From: Branchipolynoe longqiensis
Lineage: Eukaryota; Annelida; Polychaeta; Phyllodocida; Polynoidae
Assembly (NCBI GenBank): GCA_030323885.1
Contig: CM059196.1
Span: forward strand, 41,261,798 to 41,325,797
DNA: 64,000 bases
Reading direction: 5' to 3'
Shown here: one piece after another, positions 1 through 11,280 of the stretch
How positions within the stretch are numbered: the stretch's first letter is position 1
Layout: the number at the start of each line of letters is the position of its first letter
Program-made: the position numbers and the translations under genes
The notes under the pieces: model-generated
What the model saw: the letters and a program-made list of their open reading frames with translations, nothing else
The model's database searches: none
Told to the model about the DNA's origin: nothing

Positions 1-138
1 GGATAATGTGACTGTTTGGGATATTGGGTCATGGTGCTGGTGGCCTTGTCTCCCAGTGGGGCAGCACTGTAAAGTTGCCATGAGTGTGCACGGTCACATG
101 TCGCTACTAGTCATGATATGACCTCAGATGTTGATAGG
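1..138 (+). repeat. SINE-A fragment (3' half)
   Basis: This matches the body of the tRNA-derived SINE seen complete at 32754-33090 (ggataatgtgactg... tcatggtgctgg... tgacctcagatgttg). The tRNA head is cut off by the window edge. It abuts an oppositely oriented copy. Confidence 0.8.
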
Positions 139-395
139 GCTTATACTGCTGCACCACTGGGAAACCAGGCCGCCAGCACCATTACCTGATATCTCACTCG
201 GTCACATTATACTGACACTGGTCCAACCATGAGTCCTTCCTCTATCCTAATAATGCCGAGCGCCTGGCTAAGAAGCGACAAGTATGATTTTTTGAATCAT
301 TGGTTTGACTCCACCAGGATTCGAAACCGCGGGTTCGAATCCAGTATCTACGAAAATGGGAGACGGAGGCTTAACTCATTCGACCATCCCGCCTG
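139..395 (-). repeat. SINE-A fragment, reverse orientation
   Basis: The SINE-A body is in reverse (ctgctgcaccactgggaaaccaggcc, then cattggtttgactccaccagg). It ends in a degraded tRNA-like head near 340-395 (ttcgaatccagtatctacg, cattcgaccatcccgcc). The tail end is missing. Confidence 0.78.
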
Positions 396-1426
396 GTCGG
401 AGATATGAGTGGAGCCAGCGGTATCAGAACAGCTGGGAGTTTCGTACCCGCAAATTTAGTAGAGAGTATGTTGGTGGCTCAATTAGTTACATGTACATCT
501 TGCATTGTTCAACGCACATATTTACTTTGTCGTCACTGTAGGTAATTACGTCTCAGGTAAATATGGGATGTCAAACATGCTATATTCACCTTGATAAATC
601 CCGTATAATGAAATGAATAAATGCAGTAACCATATACAAACGTTATTAAATCAAAAACAAAGAAAGCAGTCAGATAAACCCAAAGCTCACGATAAAGCAA
701 TTTTCCATTAGAATACATTTACATTCTGAAGTTGCTCAATGAGAAATTGTGAACTGGAGAAACGAAATCCTGACTTGCGACCGGAAATGAACAAATTTGG
801 TTCAATCTCGATGTGCGCCGACATTTGTAGATATTTTTCTTATTTATTTAAGGAAATGCTCATTTTGTTGAATTCCTATATGTTTGATTTAGCACATGTC
901 ATTTCTATAAATAGTTTAAATCTCGGTAAGGAATACTCCCATCCGCACCGACAAATGTCGCAATCACGACTAGCATATCTATTGGAATATTTGTTCTTAA
1001 TACTGATCTTCTCATGACCCAGATCATTGAATTTAGAATCATTATTGAAAGCTAATATTTATTCGCTGACCTGGTTTAATCAGCAATCAAGCTGATGGCG
1101 ATATGCAGGGAGATCCAACCAAATAAAGAAAAGAAAAAGAAAACCAGGTTGGATGAGCACTTATGCTCATTCGCTGTTATTGCTGGGTGCTGGTGCAGAG
1201 ACAAAGATCCTTGCACCCAGCCCCACCCACTTCAGCACCTTGTCACGTGACATTCAATCCTTCCCCCATCGCCTCATTGCACTTACACCTCGGCCCTCCC
1301 TCCGCATTTTTGTTGTTGTTAAATGAGGGTTTATTTACCATTTCCATAACATATAAAGTTCATGATATAACTCGTTTGCAATGCTGAACTATTAATATAT
1401 AATTTGTCTTTATTTTTGCTTCTTAG
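396..1426. other. Intron, no recognisable feature
   Basis: AT-rich sequence upstream of receptor exon A. I see no repeat family, RNA gene or convincing exon, and no further cysteine-bearing ectodomain exon. Confidence 0.6.
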
Positions 1427-1521
1427 CACAGACAACTAAGATCTGCACACCAAATGCCACGTGGTGGGTAAACAAACACGGCATCGAACAAACAGACTTC
1501 GTGCCCTGTGTAGACACCTCG
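1427..1521 (+). CDS. Receptor exon A: end of hormone-receptor (HormR) ectodomain
   Basis: The reading frame begins with two bases completing a codon, then about 31 residues including CTPNATWWVNK and TDFVPCVDTS. It ends at phase 0 before gtaagt. The pattern Cys, N-glycosylation sequon NAT, Trp, about 11 residues, then Thr-Asp-Phe-x-x-Cys matches the last cysteine pair of class B ectodomains (C..NGTW...T.Y..C). The acceptor is the ttag ending at 1426. An alternative cacag acceptor five bases downstream would start the exon at 1432 in the same reading frame. A short host exon in AT-rich surroundings fits. The two earlier cysteine-bearing exons of the domain must lie upstream of this window. Confidence 0.72.
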
Positions 1522-1584
1522 GTAAGTCCCTCAACACATGTAAATGGAATGCATAGAGTACCTATGGGCATATTGTTATGCATG

Positions 1585-1880
1585 TTGTTGGTTGTTGGAG
1601 TTTAACATCCTGGCTACATCTAAGGTCATATCAGGACAGGTAGCAAATTGTGACAGTGCACACCCATGGTGACTTGATAGTGCTGCCCCTCTCAGAGATC
1701 AGGCCGTCAGCATCATGACCCAATATCCCATTCAGTCACATTATGCTGACTCTGAACCAACCAGTCCTTGCCCTATCCTATTAATGCAGAGCACCACGCT
1801 TGGTAGGGACACGTATCAATTTTTAAGTCATTGGTTTCACTCGACCAGGGTTCGAACCAAACCCGCGTGTTGCTTGTGCT
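1585..1880 (-). repeat. SINE-A copy, reverse
   Basis: It begins with the reversed tail (gttggttgttggagtttaac) and runs through the body to a tRNA-like head remnant near 1840-1880 (actcgaccagggttcgaacc). Nearly full length, moderately diverged. Confidence 0.85.
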
Positions 1881-2399
1881 AACTTTGTTCTGCTTCTCAC
1901 ATCTATTAACCTAACCTCATCTATGATGTAGAGAGCCTATTCCTTTTTGTCTTCTTTTTGTGTGTAATTGTTTGTTTATTCTACTCATAACGGTTAAGTG
2001 CATGCACTTGTTTTCGCCACTGTGCAGTAGTGGTCATAATCCATATGGATTGATTTTCTTTATCAGTAATTCCTATAAAGTTGTTTATGCTGTACAATCG
2101 GGGAGTTTCCAATTTGCTTTTGTTTTTATTATAATTTGTGCATAGTTTATTTAGTATGGTGTCTCCTATTCGTTGTTGATGTTTTCTGGCTTACCGACTC
2201 TTTATCCCCTATCTATTACTTAGTATATATTACTTTATCCATATCTCACTTCCAACCTTTCTTAATTTTCTTTTTCTATTATTTTACTGTTTTGGTGTTT
2301 CTTGGAGTACTCCTTTGTAATTGAGTTGGTGAGTGTTGGGTTGCGGCCTGGTGAGCGGCTGTGGAGGGACCTCAGCTTCAGCACCCATCTCCGGGCGAT

Positions 2400-2685
2400 T
2401 CTTACTACATCGTGGCATTCGAACCCACAACCCTGGTCGAGTCAAAGCGATGTCATTAAAAATGTATCCATGTCGCTTCCTAGCCAAACGCTCAGAACTA
2501 TTTGGATAGGGCAAGGACTGGTTGGTTGCCTCAGCGTCAGGATAATGTCCCATGGTGCTGGCGGCCTGGTCTCCAGTGGGGAATCACTATAAAGTCGTCA
2601 CGAGTGTGCACTGTCACAAGTCGGTACTCTTCCCGATATGACCTTAGATGTTGCCAGGACATAAAACTCCAAAAACCAATCTTAC
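2400..2685 (+). repeat. SINE-A copy
   Basis: Degraded tRNA-like head (cattcgaacccacaaccctgg), then the body (cgcttcctagcc, ggtctccagtgggg) and tail (gatgttgccaggacataaaactcc). The remainder up to about 3150 holds nothing I recognise. Confidence 0.85.
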
Positions 2686-3164
2686 TAGATCTTTACTTTA
2701 AATCACATATTACAGTCTCCCATAATTTCAGAGCATTAATGCCATGGGGAGGAGCTTCTGGTTGCATAATCTGATGAAAAGATTACAATTTTTCTTTTTA
2801 ATTATCAAACGACAACACTGAAGTACATGACTGACTGTACAGACGGGTAGGCAGCATAATTATCCTCATGGTTGGACGGTATGATTTTAAATGGGTCCTC
2901 AGCCCTAGCATTTGACCCATTTGATATCACTCCACATGGACCATTGCATATCTCTATGAATCATGTCTTTCGATTATATAAAATATGGTATGACATCCTG
3001 CGAACATATTACAAATGTGAAATGTCTTGTCTGCCTGCTATCATTATATATTTATTATTGCCCTAAGGTGGTTTGAGCCACATGGGGATCGGGTAACCAT
3101 GCACCAAATCAGGTCAAGTCCAGCTCGATCCACTTCCGGTCCTGCTCCTTAGTACTCAGTCACA

Positions 3165-3595
3165 CTATGGCTTTCAATCACTTTCCACCACTTCATGGTG
3201 ACCGCCTTGCGAGCAAAGCCAAAAAAAGGCAGGAAAAACAATGGACCGTGATCGGTCGGCGATCAGTCACTGACCGGTCGCTGATGGATCGCCGACTATT
3301 TTGGTTTCAAGGAGGTTGCAGATGCTGCACCAAAATCCTCCTTGTGACCAAAATAGTCGCAAGGAGGTCATCAACCACTTTCAATGCTTACCACTGGTCA
3401 GCGACAAGTTGGTAACCAGTCAGTGACCAGTCAGTGACCGGTCAGTGACCAGTCAGTGACCGGTCAGTGACCAGTCAGTGACCGGTCAGTGACCAATCAG
3501 TGACCAGTCAGCAACAAGTTGGTGACCAGTTGGCGACCAGTCGGCATTTTGATCGCAAAGTGATCATAAAGTGGTCGCCAGTGGTCAGGGGCTTA
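3165..3595. repeat. GTCACACTATGG foldback element with 11-bp minisatellite
   Basis: A segment starting cagtcacactatggc is rich in self-complementary GGTCGCNGACC-like words on both strands. At 3415-3535 it carries about ten units of an 11-mer (GTCAGTGACCR). A relative with the same CACAATATGG start and GTGGTCGC words is at 25517-25856. The right end is not clear. Confidence 0.6.
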
Positions 3596-3778
3596 ACCCA
3601 CTCACTTCTGTTCAGTCAAACTCTGCTGCTGCCTATGTGTGGCCTGCCCTTATTTTCGCATATCCAATCCTCTGCTGCGGCTTGTGACTCAGACTTAGCA
3701 TAGGGCGTCGTTAAATAAAACAATTATTTTTTTCCCGGACTTAGCTTGGTTCCCCACCACAGTCACATTGACTTAAAA

Positions 3779-4103
3779 GGCCCTGTCAGACTACGACGTA
3801 CGGCGTCAACGCATGCTCAATGTTAGAAAATTTGCCAGTACGTTGGCATTCATTGAACTTTTCAGCGGCAGGGGATGAAAATGGGTGTACACATAACGTG
3901 CACACAACATACACACAACATACATAGCGTATGCAGAATGTATCTCTGACCTCTTGCTAGCGTATGAGAGTGTTCATCTGCCTCGCAGAATGTTCACAAA
4001 ACGTTCGCAAAACGCTCGCATATGCTCACGGTTCGCTGACCAACATTACGTACGTTACTCCATCGCTAGAAGTATGGCATATACGTTGTAGTGTGACAGC
4101 CCC
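3779..4103. repeat. TIR element, family GGCCCTGTCACACTACGACG
   Basis: It starts GGCCCTGTCAGACTACGACG and ends with the near-complement GTTGTAGTGTGACAG. The interior has ACGT/CACACAA-type repeats and no coding capacity, so it is a non-autonomous DNA element. It is shorter than its relatives at 37139-37989 and 62314-62809. Confidence 0.75.
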
Positions 4104-4586
4104 TGTAGGCTTGGCACACCGCTTTGCGTTATCAGAAGTAATGTATGCTTTCCTCCACGCATGTGCTACTCTGTGGCAGAGCCGTCAAGACGTTAAGCCC
4201 ATAAACCATCAATTTACGGTTATATTGTGCAATAACTATGTACCAGCATCTCACTTTGAGAGTTTTATTTTAATCATGTTTGTTTAACGGTACATACATA
4301 TCGATCCATAAATAGATGCCAGGATTGGTATATGTTATACGCTTAATGTCTTGATGGCTTATGGGGCTTAACGCATTGATGGCTCTGCCAACGAATAGCG
4401 CACACCACATGGAGGAACACCTACTACACTGGTCCATCCCTACATGGCTTCCATATATGATCCGATGACGTAGTGCTTTGTGCCAAGCCTACTGTCTACG
4501 CGAATGTGGCACGGAATCAAGCTAGACTGGGCATGTACTCAGTTCAACTCCATTGTCTAATGAGCTGCTCCCTCCTTCCTCGACAG
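4104..4586. other. Intron, no recognisable feature
   Basis: Unremarkable intron sequence up to the TM1 exon. The last 30 bases form its polypyrimidine tract and acceptor. Confidence 0.5.
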
Positions 4587-4690
4587 GCCTACAAGCGGGT
4601 CGTGTTCATCAGCCTCTACATCGACATCGCCGGCAACATCCTCAGTGTGGTCGCCTTGGTTACCTCCATAGTGGTCATCGTCGGCTTCAG
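4587..4690 (+). CDS. Receptor exon B: TM1
   Basis: A pyrimidine-rich acceptor (cctccttcctcgacag) is followed by AYKRVVFISLYIDIAGN and LSVVALVTSIVVIVGF, then AG at a phase-2 gtaggt donor. The segment is one hydrophobic helix with the class B TM1 layout (short basic lead, then V.LY..G..LS..AL......F.FR). The phase-0 start joins exon A exactly. The donor is immediately followed by a GT-rich minisatellite, an odd position for a tandem repeat. The short upstream stretch from 4473 that is open in the same frame is intronic read-through; the acceptor decides the start. Confidence 0.87.
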
Positions 4691-5032
4691 GTAGGTGGAA
4701 TGTGGCATATCGGGCAGGGAATGTAGAATTTAGGGGTGTGGGGTGTGGAATGTAGGGTGTGGATGTGTGGAATGTGGGGTATGGAATGTGGAGTGTGATA
4801 TGTGGGGTGTGGAATGTGGGGTTTAGAATATGGGGTGTGAAATGTGGGGTGTGGCATGTTGGGTGTGGAATTTGGAGCATTGAATGTGGGGTGTTGGATA
4901 TGGGGTGTGGAATGTTGGGTGTGAAATATAGGGTATTGGATGTGGGGTGTCCAATGTGGGGTGTTGGAGAATGTAGGGTGTGAAATATTGGGTGTGCAAT
5001 GTGGGGTGTGCAAGGTGGGGTGTGCAAGGTTG
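4691..5032 (+). repeat. GT-rich minisatellite starting at an exon donor
   Basis: About 340 bp of a degenerate 8/16-bp unit (GGGTGTGGAATGTG) on the plus strand. The first units overlap the 5' splice site of receptor exon B (gtaggtggaatgtgg). The open frames across it on either strand are repeat artefacts. Confidence 0.9.
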
Positions 5033-5228
5033 GTTATGCCAAGAAAATAAAAAAAAACTAACATAGGCTACTAACCATACCAACCAATTATCTATCTCCT
5101 ACTGAAATGCTGGCAATCAAATACCTTATCAGCAGCTACTGTGTGGTAAGATAACACCAACACTACAACTGGCCAGCATTGAAAACAAACCTGGGTACCC
5201 AGGCATATATGCTATGGACAATACAGCC
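5033..5228 (-). repeat. Interspersed repeat, inverted partner of 8640-8838
   Basis: This is the reverse complement of 8640-8838, including the words ctggccagcattgaaaac and ctttggcatatat-type ends and an internal palindrome cctgggtacccagg. It is about 190 bp with no coding capacity. The class is unknown, MITE or SINE. Confidence 0.8.
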
Positions 5229-6820
5229 TAAAAATAAAAAACACAAAAAAAAAGAAAAAAGTGTGTGAAGTGAAATCATTCAGGAAGGCTCACTCTCAGC
5301 CTGAACTCAGATTAATTGGCATGTCTGTCAACACACCTTCAAGAAGGGTAGAGGTGTCACTGAGATCAGCTGTGTCCTGCCTCGTCTGACACCTGTGCCG
5401 ACAATATGCGCGTCTAGGTTTTTGCTGATGTCAGGAATAGACGAGTTCGTATTTCCAGCCGTGGGGTGCCTTGTGGAATGCGTGAAAGCAAAACAAGCCG
5501 GCACAAAGCACCTGGTTCAAGCTGAATCAGTGAGCGCAGCTATGGAATTTATTACTTTGCTACAACACATTTCAGGTACAATTTGAAAGTTAGAATGCCA
5601 AATTATACAAAAAAACTCATAAATTGAGATGTGCGTATTTCATCTATCATTGTATTTACCTGTTTACAAAATACCCATCAGAAGGTTTCACAGCATCTGC
5701 ATATATATATATCTTGATAAATCTAGATTTAATATTATAGTCAGCATCAGTTTGACTTATTCTCTTCATTTTTTAAAATTTATATCTGATGGTCACTAAC
5801 ATGCCACGGAAATGGGTACGGTTGAGCAGACATTGGTTATATATTGATTTGAAACAAGTTTCTGTTGACATATTTGACATTTTTTCAAGTTAATATAATG
5901 AAGTTGTTCTTATTTTATTCATATCTTCTTTGTTATTATTTATGCTGGTTGAAAACAAGAATTGGGAATTTGTAGGGCTCAGTTCTCATTGAAGGCAATC
6001 CCTTAATATACAATTCTTGTTGACATATTTTTCTTTTCACATTCGTGAAAGTCTAGATTTAGATTTTGAACTGTAGATCCAGATATTAGAAGTATCGGTT
6101 TATTAAAGTATGTCACTTAGCACTAACTATTATTGAAAGGAGCAACAAGCCACCTGCTCAGTATTCAGTCCGGGATAGAACGCGGGAACAATCATTCAGC
6201 TGAGATGGGCTTTTTTTTTACTAAATGTATTTTATTCAGCGAATAATGTCTTTTGTCAGCACCAGAGCACTGGTCTTCCGGCTGTTCAGTACAATTTGTT
6301 GGTACATAAATGACAATATCAGTTGCAATAATAATGACATGAAAATCCTGTTCGATAATAGAAGCATAATATAAAGTGACTATTATTTGTAATAGTAACT
6401 GCATACAATTCCAGTTCAAATTATGTATTATGCACTTGGTGAGCATGGTATTGCATGATTCTAGAATTGTCTTTAAACACTTCTTTCTTCCTTTGCTTTC
6501 TCTTTTATTAAAAAAAAAAAATTATAACATATCTCCAATACACATATATATATTAAATTGTAAATATGCAAATCAGTGGATCCAATCACCAATACCAAAT
6601 GCGAGAAACCTGCCCATTTTTTAATCCCATCACGAGTGTTCCATATTGTGTGGCCTAATGATGGGATCGGAATTCTGAGATTGCAGTGGGGACTTAGATC
6701 AGACAGGTTTTATGTCAATTTAAAGGAAAATGTTAGGTAATAGGTTTTGAAAGAAGGTTAAGTAGGGATGGGGTAGCGGTGGGAAGCGGATCAGCGTGCA
6801 GGGCACATAGCTGCAGACCT
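5229..6820. other. Intron, AT-rich, one small repeat
   Basis: Mostly AT-rich sequence. At 6215-6290 there is a copy of the interspersed motif ending caccagagcactggtcttccgg, also at 9124-9165, 38573-38632, 31872-31905 and 51235-51262. A short open stretch at 5395-5586 has no recognisable homology. Confidence 0.55.
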
Positions 6821-7606
6821 GGGCCCGTATGCACCAATCGGTGTTAGGGCCTTAACCGCGGCTAAGGTAGCCGCCCACAGCTAAATGTGAGAAATCGGTA
6901 TGCACCAATCGGGGTTAGCGCTAACCGCATGATTTAACTGTGGCTAAGCTAAACCACCTTCTGAGTTGGGTTTAGGGCCTATCCGGTGCGGTTAGTGTGG
7001 CGGCCGCCGATATATTACAGCCAAATCTATTCAATGCGATAATATTTGACAGAATTACATAGGCAAATCGTGAAATTTCATTAAATTAACCCTAAATGCG
7101 AACCGATATTAACGCTTCCGCCGCATTGGCAGCGTTATTCATATTGTCGAATTGACGAATATAAAGTAAACAAATCGCCACCGCCGCAGCGATGTCGATA
7201 TCCATACTGTCCAAACATTAACCAAACATGGCCGCCGCCATCGCCGCCGAATCGGCGGGAATATATTATGCCCAAATCTATTAAATGCTGTCATATTTAA
7301 CAGAATTACATAGGCAAATCATGAAATTTCATTAAATTAACCCTAAAATCGAAGCGAGATTAATGCTGATGCCGTAATGGCGGCGATATTAATATTTTCG
7401 AATCGACAAGTGTAAAGTAAACATATTGTCGACTGGAGGGAATTCCCAAATCTATAAATAAACTCACGGTTAGCTATCCGCAGCAGCTAAAACATTGGTG
7501 CATACCGATTCACACATTTCTCAAACCCCCCGCTACCCTGAGGTAGCTAACTGCGGCTAGTGCCTTAACTCTGGCTAAGCCTAACCCCGATTCGTGCATA
7601 TGGCCC
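6821..7606. repeat. TIR element, family GGGCCCGTATGCACCAATCGG
   Basis: It starts GGGCCCGTATGCACCAATCG and ends with the complement (cgattcgtgcatatggccc). Subterminal copies of GTTAGGGC/GGCTAAG words occur at both ends. The interior has a direct duplication: about 170 bp at 7005-7178 recurs at 7258-7425 (shared acagaattacataggcaaat). Non-coding. Confidence 0.8.
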
Positions 7607-8208
7607 CTGCAAGTTTCAAGCTGCTCCAGCGGTATGCCAGGAAACCCTGCCATATAGCGATAAGGAAAGCAGCTTTAGTACTAATTAATACTGCTATAAT
7701 TCACAATGCAAAAAGGAACTACAAATATGAGAAATTTTATTTGTCTATAATAACTTAGAATGTGTTCAGGTCAAGGAATCAGTCTTTCTGCAGGTTTGCA
7801 GTTAGAATCCTGAGACCCAGGCATTCAACTCTATGGTTTGACAGTCGGGTGAGTGTACGGCTGTGTGGGCAGCCAAGAAAAGGTGTTAGGTGTTGATGGT
7901 TGGGCATCAGGAAGCGAGGTACTGGAGGTAGGGGTAAGCGTGCCGGAAGTGACGTCAAAAGTTCAAAGGGTTCACACCAGGGCGGCCTTGCTAGGAGGTT
8001 GCGCCGCCTAGTGTAACGTGTGAATACAGGCCAGAGCATTAACTGGAAATTCTTGTGGGTTCAGTGCATACAGAATAAAGAGCGCAAGAGATGCTCACTG
8101 AACCATAGGTGGCAGCACAGTCTGTCCCGTGTCATGTGCGAATTAGCCATGTTGCCGAAGCGGCATGACCAATGCTATTATATGTCAGTGTGTATTTGAT
8201 TGCTGCAG
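7607..8208. other. Intron before receptor exon C
   Basis: No recognised element. The acceptor region of exon C lies at its right end. Confidence 0.5.
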
Positions 8209-8347
8209 GAGCCTCCGCCGAGACCTTCTGGCCAGGGACAGTCTGAAACTACATCTGAACCTGTTCATCGCCATGATCCTGGCCGGCTTGTCGTCATTGG
8301 CGATGCACTACATCTACTTCAGCAAGACCATCAGCCAGAACAACCCG
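8209..8347 (+). CDS. Receptor exon C: ICL1, TM2, start of ECL1
   Basis: After the ttgctgcag acceptor, the first base completes an Arg codon begun in exon B (AG|G). The protein continues SLRRDLLARDSLKLHLNLF, then AMILAGLSSLAMHYIYF and SKTISQNNP, ending at phase 0 before gtcagt. The basic ICL1 followed by K-L-H-L-N-L-F corresponds to the family motif R..IH.NLF, whose His (2.50) belongs to the class B HETX polar network. The donor gtcagt is slightly weak but fits GT-AG splicing. Confidence 0.88.
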
Positions 8348-8639
8348 GTCAGTTCCCAGAATCCACTTCTCTCCCAACTCCCAACTCCAACAATCACATG
8401 ACTAGCACTCCTCTGAAACATATCTGTGCTCACTAGGTTTGTTTTTTTCTTTTGGTAAAACTTTTTTTTTTGGTATTAGTTTAGATTATTAGATTAAAGT
8501 GTTTGAGCTGTATACTTAGGCCAAATCGGAGCCAAATCAAGGCCAACTACGTGTGGTGAGGATGCCCTGTTCAGTTTTGTCATGTGCAGCAATGAATTTG
8601 AATCTTTTTTTATATCTTTTTTTAAATTGTATTGAGGCT

Positions 8640-8838
8640 GTTTATACTGTCCATAGCATATATAAGCCTGGGTATCCAGGCTTGTTTTCAATGCTGGCCA
8701 GCTGTAGTGTTGGTGTTATCTTATCACACAGTAGCTGCTGATAAGGTATTTGATTGCCTGCATTTCAGTAGTGATAGATAGTTGGTTGGTCTGGTTAGTA
8801 GTCTATGTTAATTTTTTTGGATTTTCTTGGCATATATG
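8640..8838 (+). repeat. Interspersed repeat, inverted partner of 5033-5228
   Basis: About 190 bp in the opposite orientation to 5033-5228, with the same internal palindrome (cctgggtatccagg). With its partner it brackets 3.4 kb that includes receptor exon C. Confidence 0.8.
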
Positions 8839-9186
8839 TGTTTTATTTTTTCTACTCTTACTACTAGACTAGCCTACTCCTATTTACATATCATAGGCTT
8901 GTTCGTAGCTGTGTGGTGTGCTATCTGGCTACTTTTGGCATGGTTACATACAGGTGTTAGCTGGATATCTCGTGAAATCTGAGATTCATCTGGTATTCCT
9001 GTTAACGCGTTGTCAAGCTGTCTTTTTATTTTAGCAATTGTGCTCTGCAGTTTGATAGGTTTCTTTTGTAAACTGGCATTGCATTGAAGAGCTGAACTCC
9101 CCTGAAATCATTTAAATAGAATGCTTTTTTTCAGTGCTAAGGCATTGGTCTTCCGGCCATATCAAACATGTCAGTTATTTACACAT

Positions 9187-9537
9187 TTTAGAGCTGCAGA
9201 GTCCCATGAAGCATCAGATGTTCAAAACCAGAACACTTATCTAGATTTGATTCAGGATATCTAACTTAAACGCTGATGCACTTATTAAGCATATGTTGCC
9301 ACATAGAAGGGAATACTGAGTCAATGTAATAGAATATGTTACTGCAGAAGGTCAGAGTTTTGGCGTGCTTGCCCAAAGTAATTTGACATCATTACACTTC
9401 AAATATCTCCAAAGTCAGCCATTTAAAAATAAAAGTTACTTCAAACTGAAGTAAGGTAGGCTATAACAATCAATTTAATATATTTATCTCAGAAAAAATG
9501 ACAGAACCTCAAAACAATCGTACTGCGCAACTTTAAT
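9187..9537. repeat. TIR element, family TTAAAGCTGCATAGTCCGAT
   Basis: The ends are tttagagctgcagagtcc and gtactgcgcaactttaa. The interior words (cttatctagatttgatt, ctgatgcacttattaagcat, actgagtcaatgtaa) are shared with the better-preserved copy at 36792-37138. Partial relatives are at 24645-24790, 29497-29610, 46090-46230 and probably 58785-58975. Confidence 0.78.
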
Positions 9538-9914
9538 AACAAGAAACAAATCATGAAGGATAATTAAGTAAAAGTCACTGTTGGTGAATTTACCTAGGTA
9601 AGTGAATGTGATGGATCTATATGCTATCAGTTTGTGTGGAGGTGGTATTTTAGATAGTTTCTTTGTATGACGTGTTGGCACAATCTGGGTTCAGGTCAAA
9701 TACTACTGGATGTATGCGTGGTTTTAGTTCGTAAAGATGAGAATGGTGGGTGGGTAGCTAACGCAGTGTTGCTTATTGGTACTTGATGTATTTGTGTAGC
9801 TGCTTGATGTGTAAGTGAGGGTGGGGGTGAGGTGATGGATAGCTCCATTTGTTTAGTGTCTGGTGTAGTGTGTTTGCGAGATTATTGTGGAAATCTTTCT
9901 CCAGTACATTTTCC

Positions 9915-10305
9915 TCAGAGCTTGTTGCACAGTAAGATGCCACCTACAATAGTAGTTCTTCCACTACTATCAGAGGGCGGGATGGTGGTGGTGGTGGAAA
10001 TCTTCTATTATATATCTTCCACAGAGAATGCTGCACAGTAAGCTGCAAGGTACAATACTAGTTCTTCCACTGCCATCAGAGGGCGGGATGGTGGTGGAAA
10101 TCTTCTATTATCTATTTTACACAGAGAATGCTGCACGGTCAGCTGCAAGGTACAATAGTAATTCTTCCACTGCCGTCAGAGGGCGGGTTGAAGGAGGAAA
10201 TCCTCTACAATAAATTGTCCACAAAGCATATTGCATAGTGAGGTGCCACCTACAATACTAGTTTTTCCACTGCTGTCAAAGGGTGAGTTGGCAGTCGAAA
10301 TCAAA
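9915..10305. repeat. Tandem array, about four 100-bp units
   Basis: Four successive units share cacagtaagctgcaaggtac, ttcttccactgcc, tcagagggcggg and a TGGTGGAAATC segment. The period is about 100 bp, with drift towards the right end. No open frame is kept, so this is intronic satellite-like DNA. Confidence 0.85.
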
Positions 10306-10410
10306 CACATTCTCCATATCCACTCCAAGTGACATGATCCCTTCATATTGTGCCTCATCACTTTCTAAAATTAACCTCACGTCATTCAGAAAGCTTGGTC
10401 GAAAACATAG

Positions 10411-10727
10411 TGTAGTGGAGTGCACTGATCTCTCAGGCAAGTAACCGCATAGACAGGTAGGCGTGGATATAGTGGTGATATCAGGGAGCCTAGGTGGTGT
10501 AATTGTTAGCACACTGGCCTGGAATGCAAAGAGATGTGGGTTCGAGTCCCGCTCTAGGTGCAAAGTTTCCCATTTTCATCACCCCCATGACACTGGTTGC
10601 TGTGACCATGATCCTGTACAAGCTACACACTTTATAATTGTTGAACCTATCCTGTGTATGTGTAAGTGCATTGCCTGTATGTATGTAATTGTAAGCATTA
10701 AAAGACTTACAATTCCAAGGGGACGAG
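10411..10727 (+). repeat. SINE-B copy 1 (tRNA-derived), first half of a tandem pair
   Basis: A tRNA-like head at about 10490-10562 has a 7-bp acceptor-like stem (GCCTAGG with TCTAGGT), a B-box gttcgagtcc and an A-box-like tggtgtaattgttagc. A body follows (tttcatcacccccatgacac, tgatcctgtacaagctacac). The 80 bp upstream (caggcaagtaaccgcatag) is repeated before the second copy, so the pair is a tandem duplication of about 317 bp. Confidence 0.8.
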
Positions 10728-10915
10728 TGTAGTGGTCTGCACTGACCTCTCAGGCAAGTAACCGCATAGACAGGTAGGTGTGGGTAGTGTTGTGATATCA
10801 GGGAGCCTAGGTGGTGTAATGGTTAGCCCACTGGCCTGGATTGCAAAGAGATGTGGGTTCGATTCCCGCTCTAGGCACAATGTTTCCCATTTTCATCACC
10901 CCCACGACAATATTG
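10728..10915 (+). repeat. SINE-B copy 2, truncated tandem partner
   Basis: It repeats 10411-10600 with few changes (ggtgtaatggttagcccac, gttcgattcccgctctagg) and stops shortly after tcatcacccccacgacaa. Confidence 0.8.
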
Positions 10916-11159
10916 TTTACCTGGTTTTCCCGATGTGACATGTATAGCCTCTGCCAGCTTCAGCAATACCAAAATTAGCCACATCAGGCTGTTCTTTAGA
11001 TGAAATGTAATATCATGAAGATAATGGTTTCAAATCTCACATCACCTTAGACAATGCTCCTGAACAGTAAGTAGTATCTCTCTTCAACGGATAACTTTGC
11101 ATCCGCACCAATGTTGTCATAACATAATAGATGGCCTTTCATCATTAACCAGACGGGAA

Positions 11160-11280
11160 AACCAAATGAATTGAGCGTCTGTCTCCCGTGTTGGTAGGTT
11201 GTGGATCGAACCCTGGTCGAGTCAAACCAATGACTTTAAAATTGATACTTGTCGCTTCCTAGTCAGGTGCTCGGTAAGTG
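11160..11280 (+). repeat. SINE-A fragment (head end)
   Basis: A tRNA-like head and first part of the body (ctggtcgagtcaaaccaatg, acttgtcgcttcctagtc). It ends abruptly after ggtgctcgg. Confidence 0.75.

Noticed and set aside
3415..3535. CRISPR-like short direct repeats
   Set aside because: 11-bp units with no spacers: a minisatellite.
4557..5083. His/Thr/Pro-rich minus-strand proteins opposite the TM1 exon
   Set aside because: They are the complement of the GT-rich minisatellite and overlap a well-supported plus-strand exon.
5395..5586. 63-codon open frame as a receptor exon
   Set aside because: The phase and content do not fit between TM1 and TM2, which join perfectly without it.
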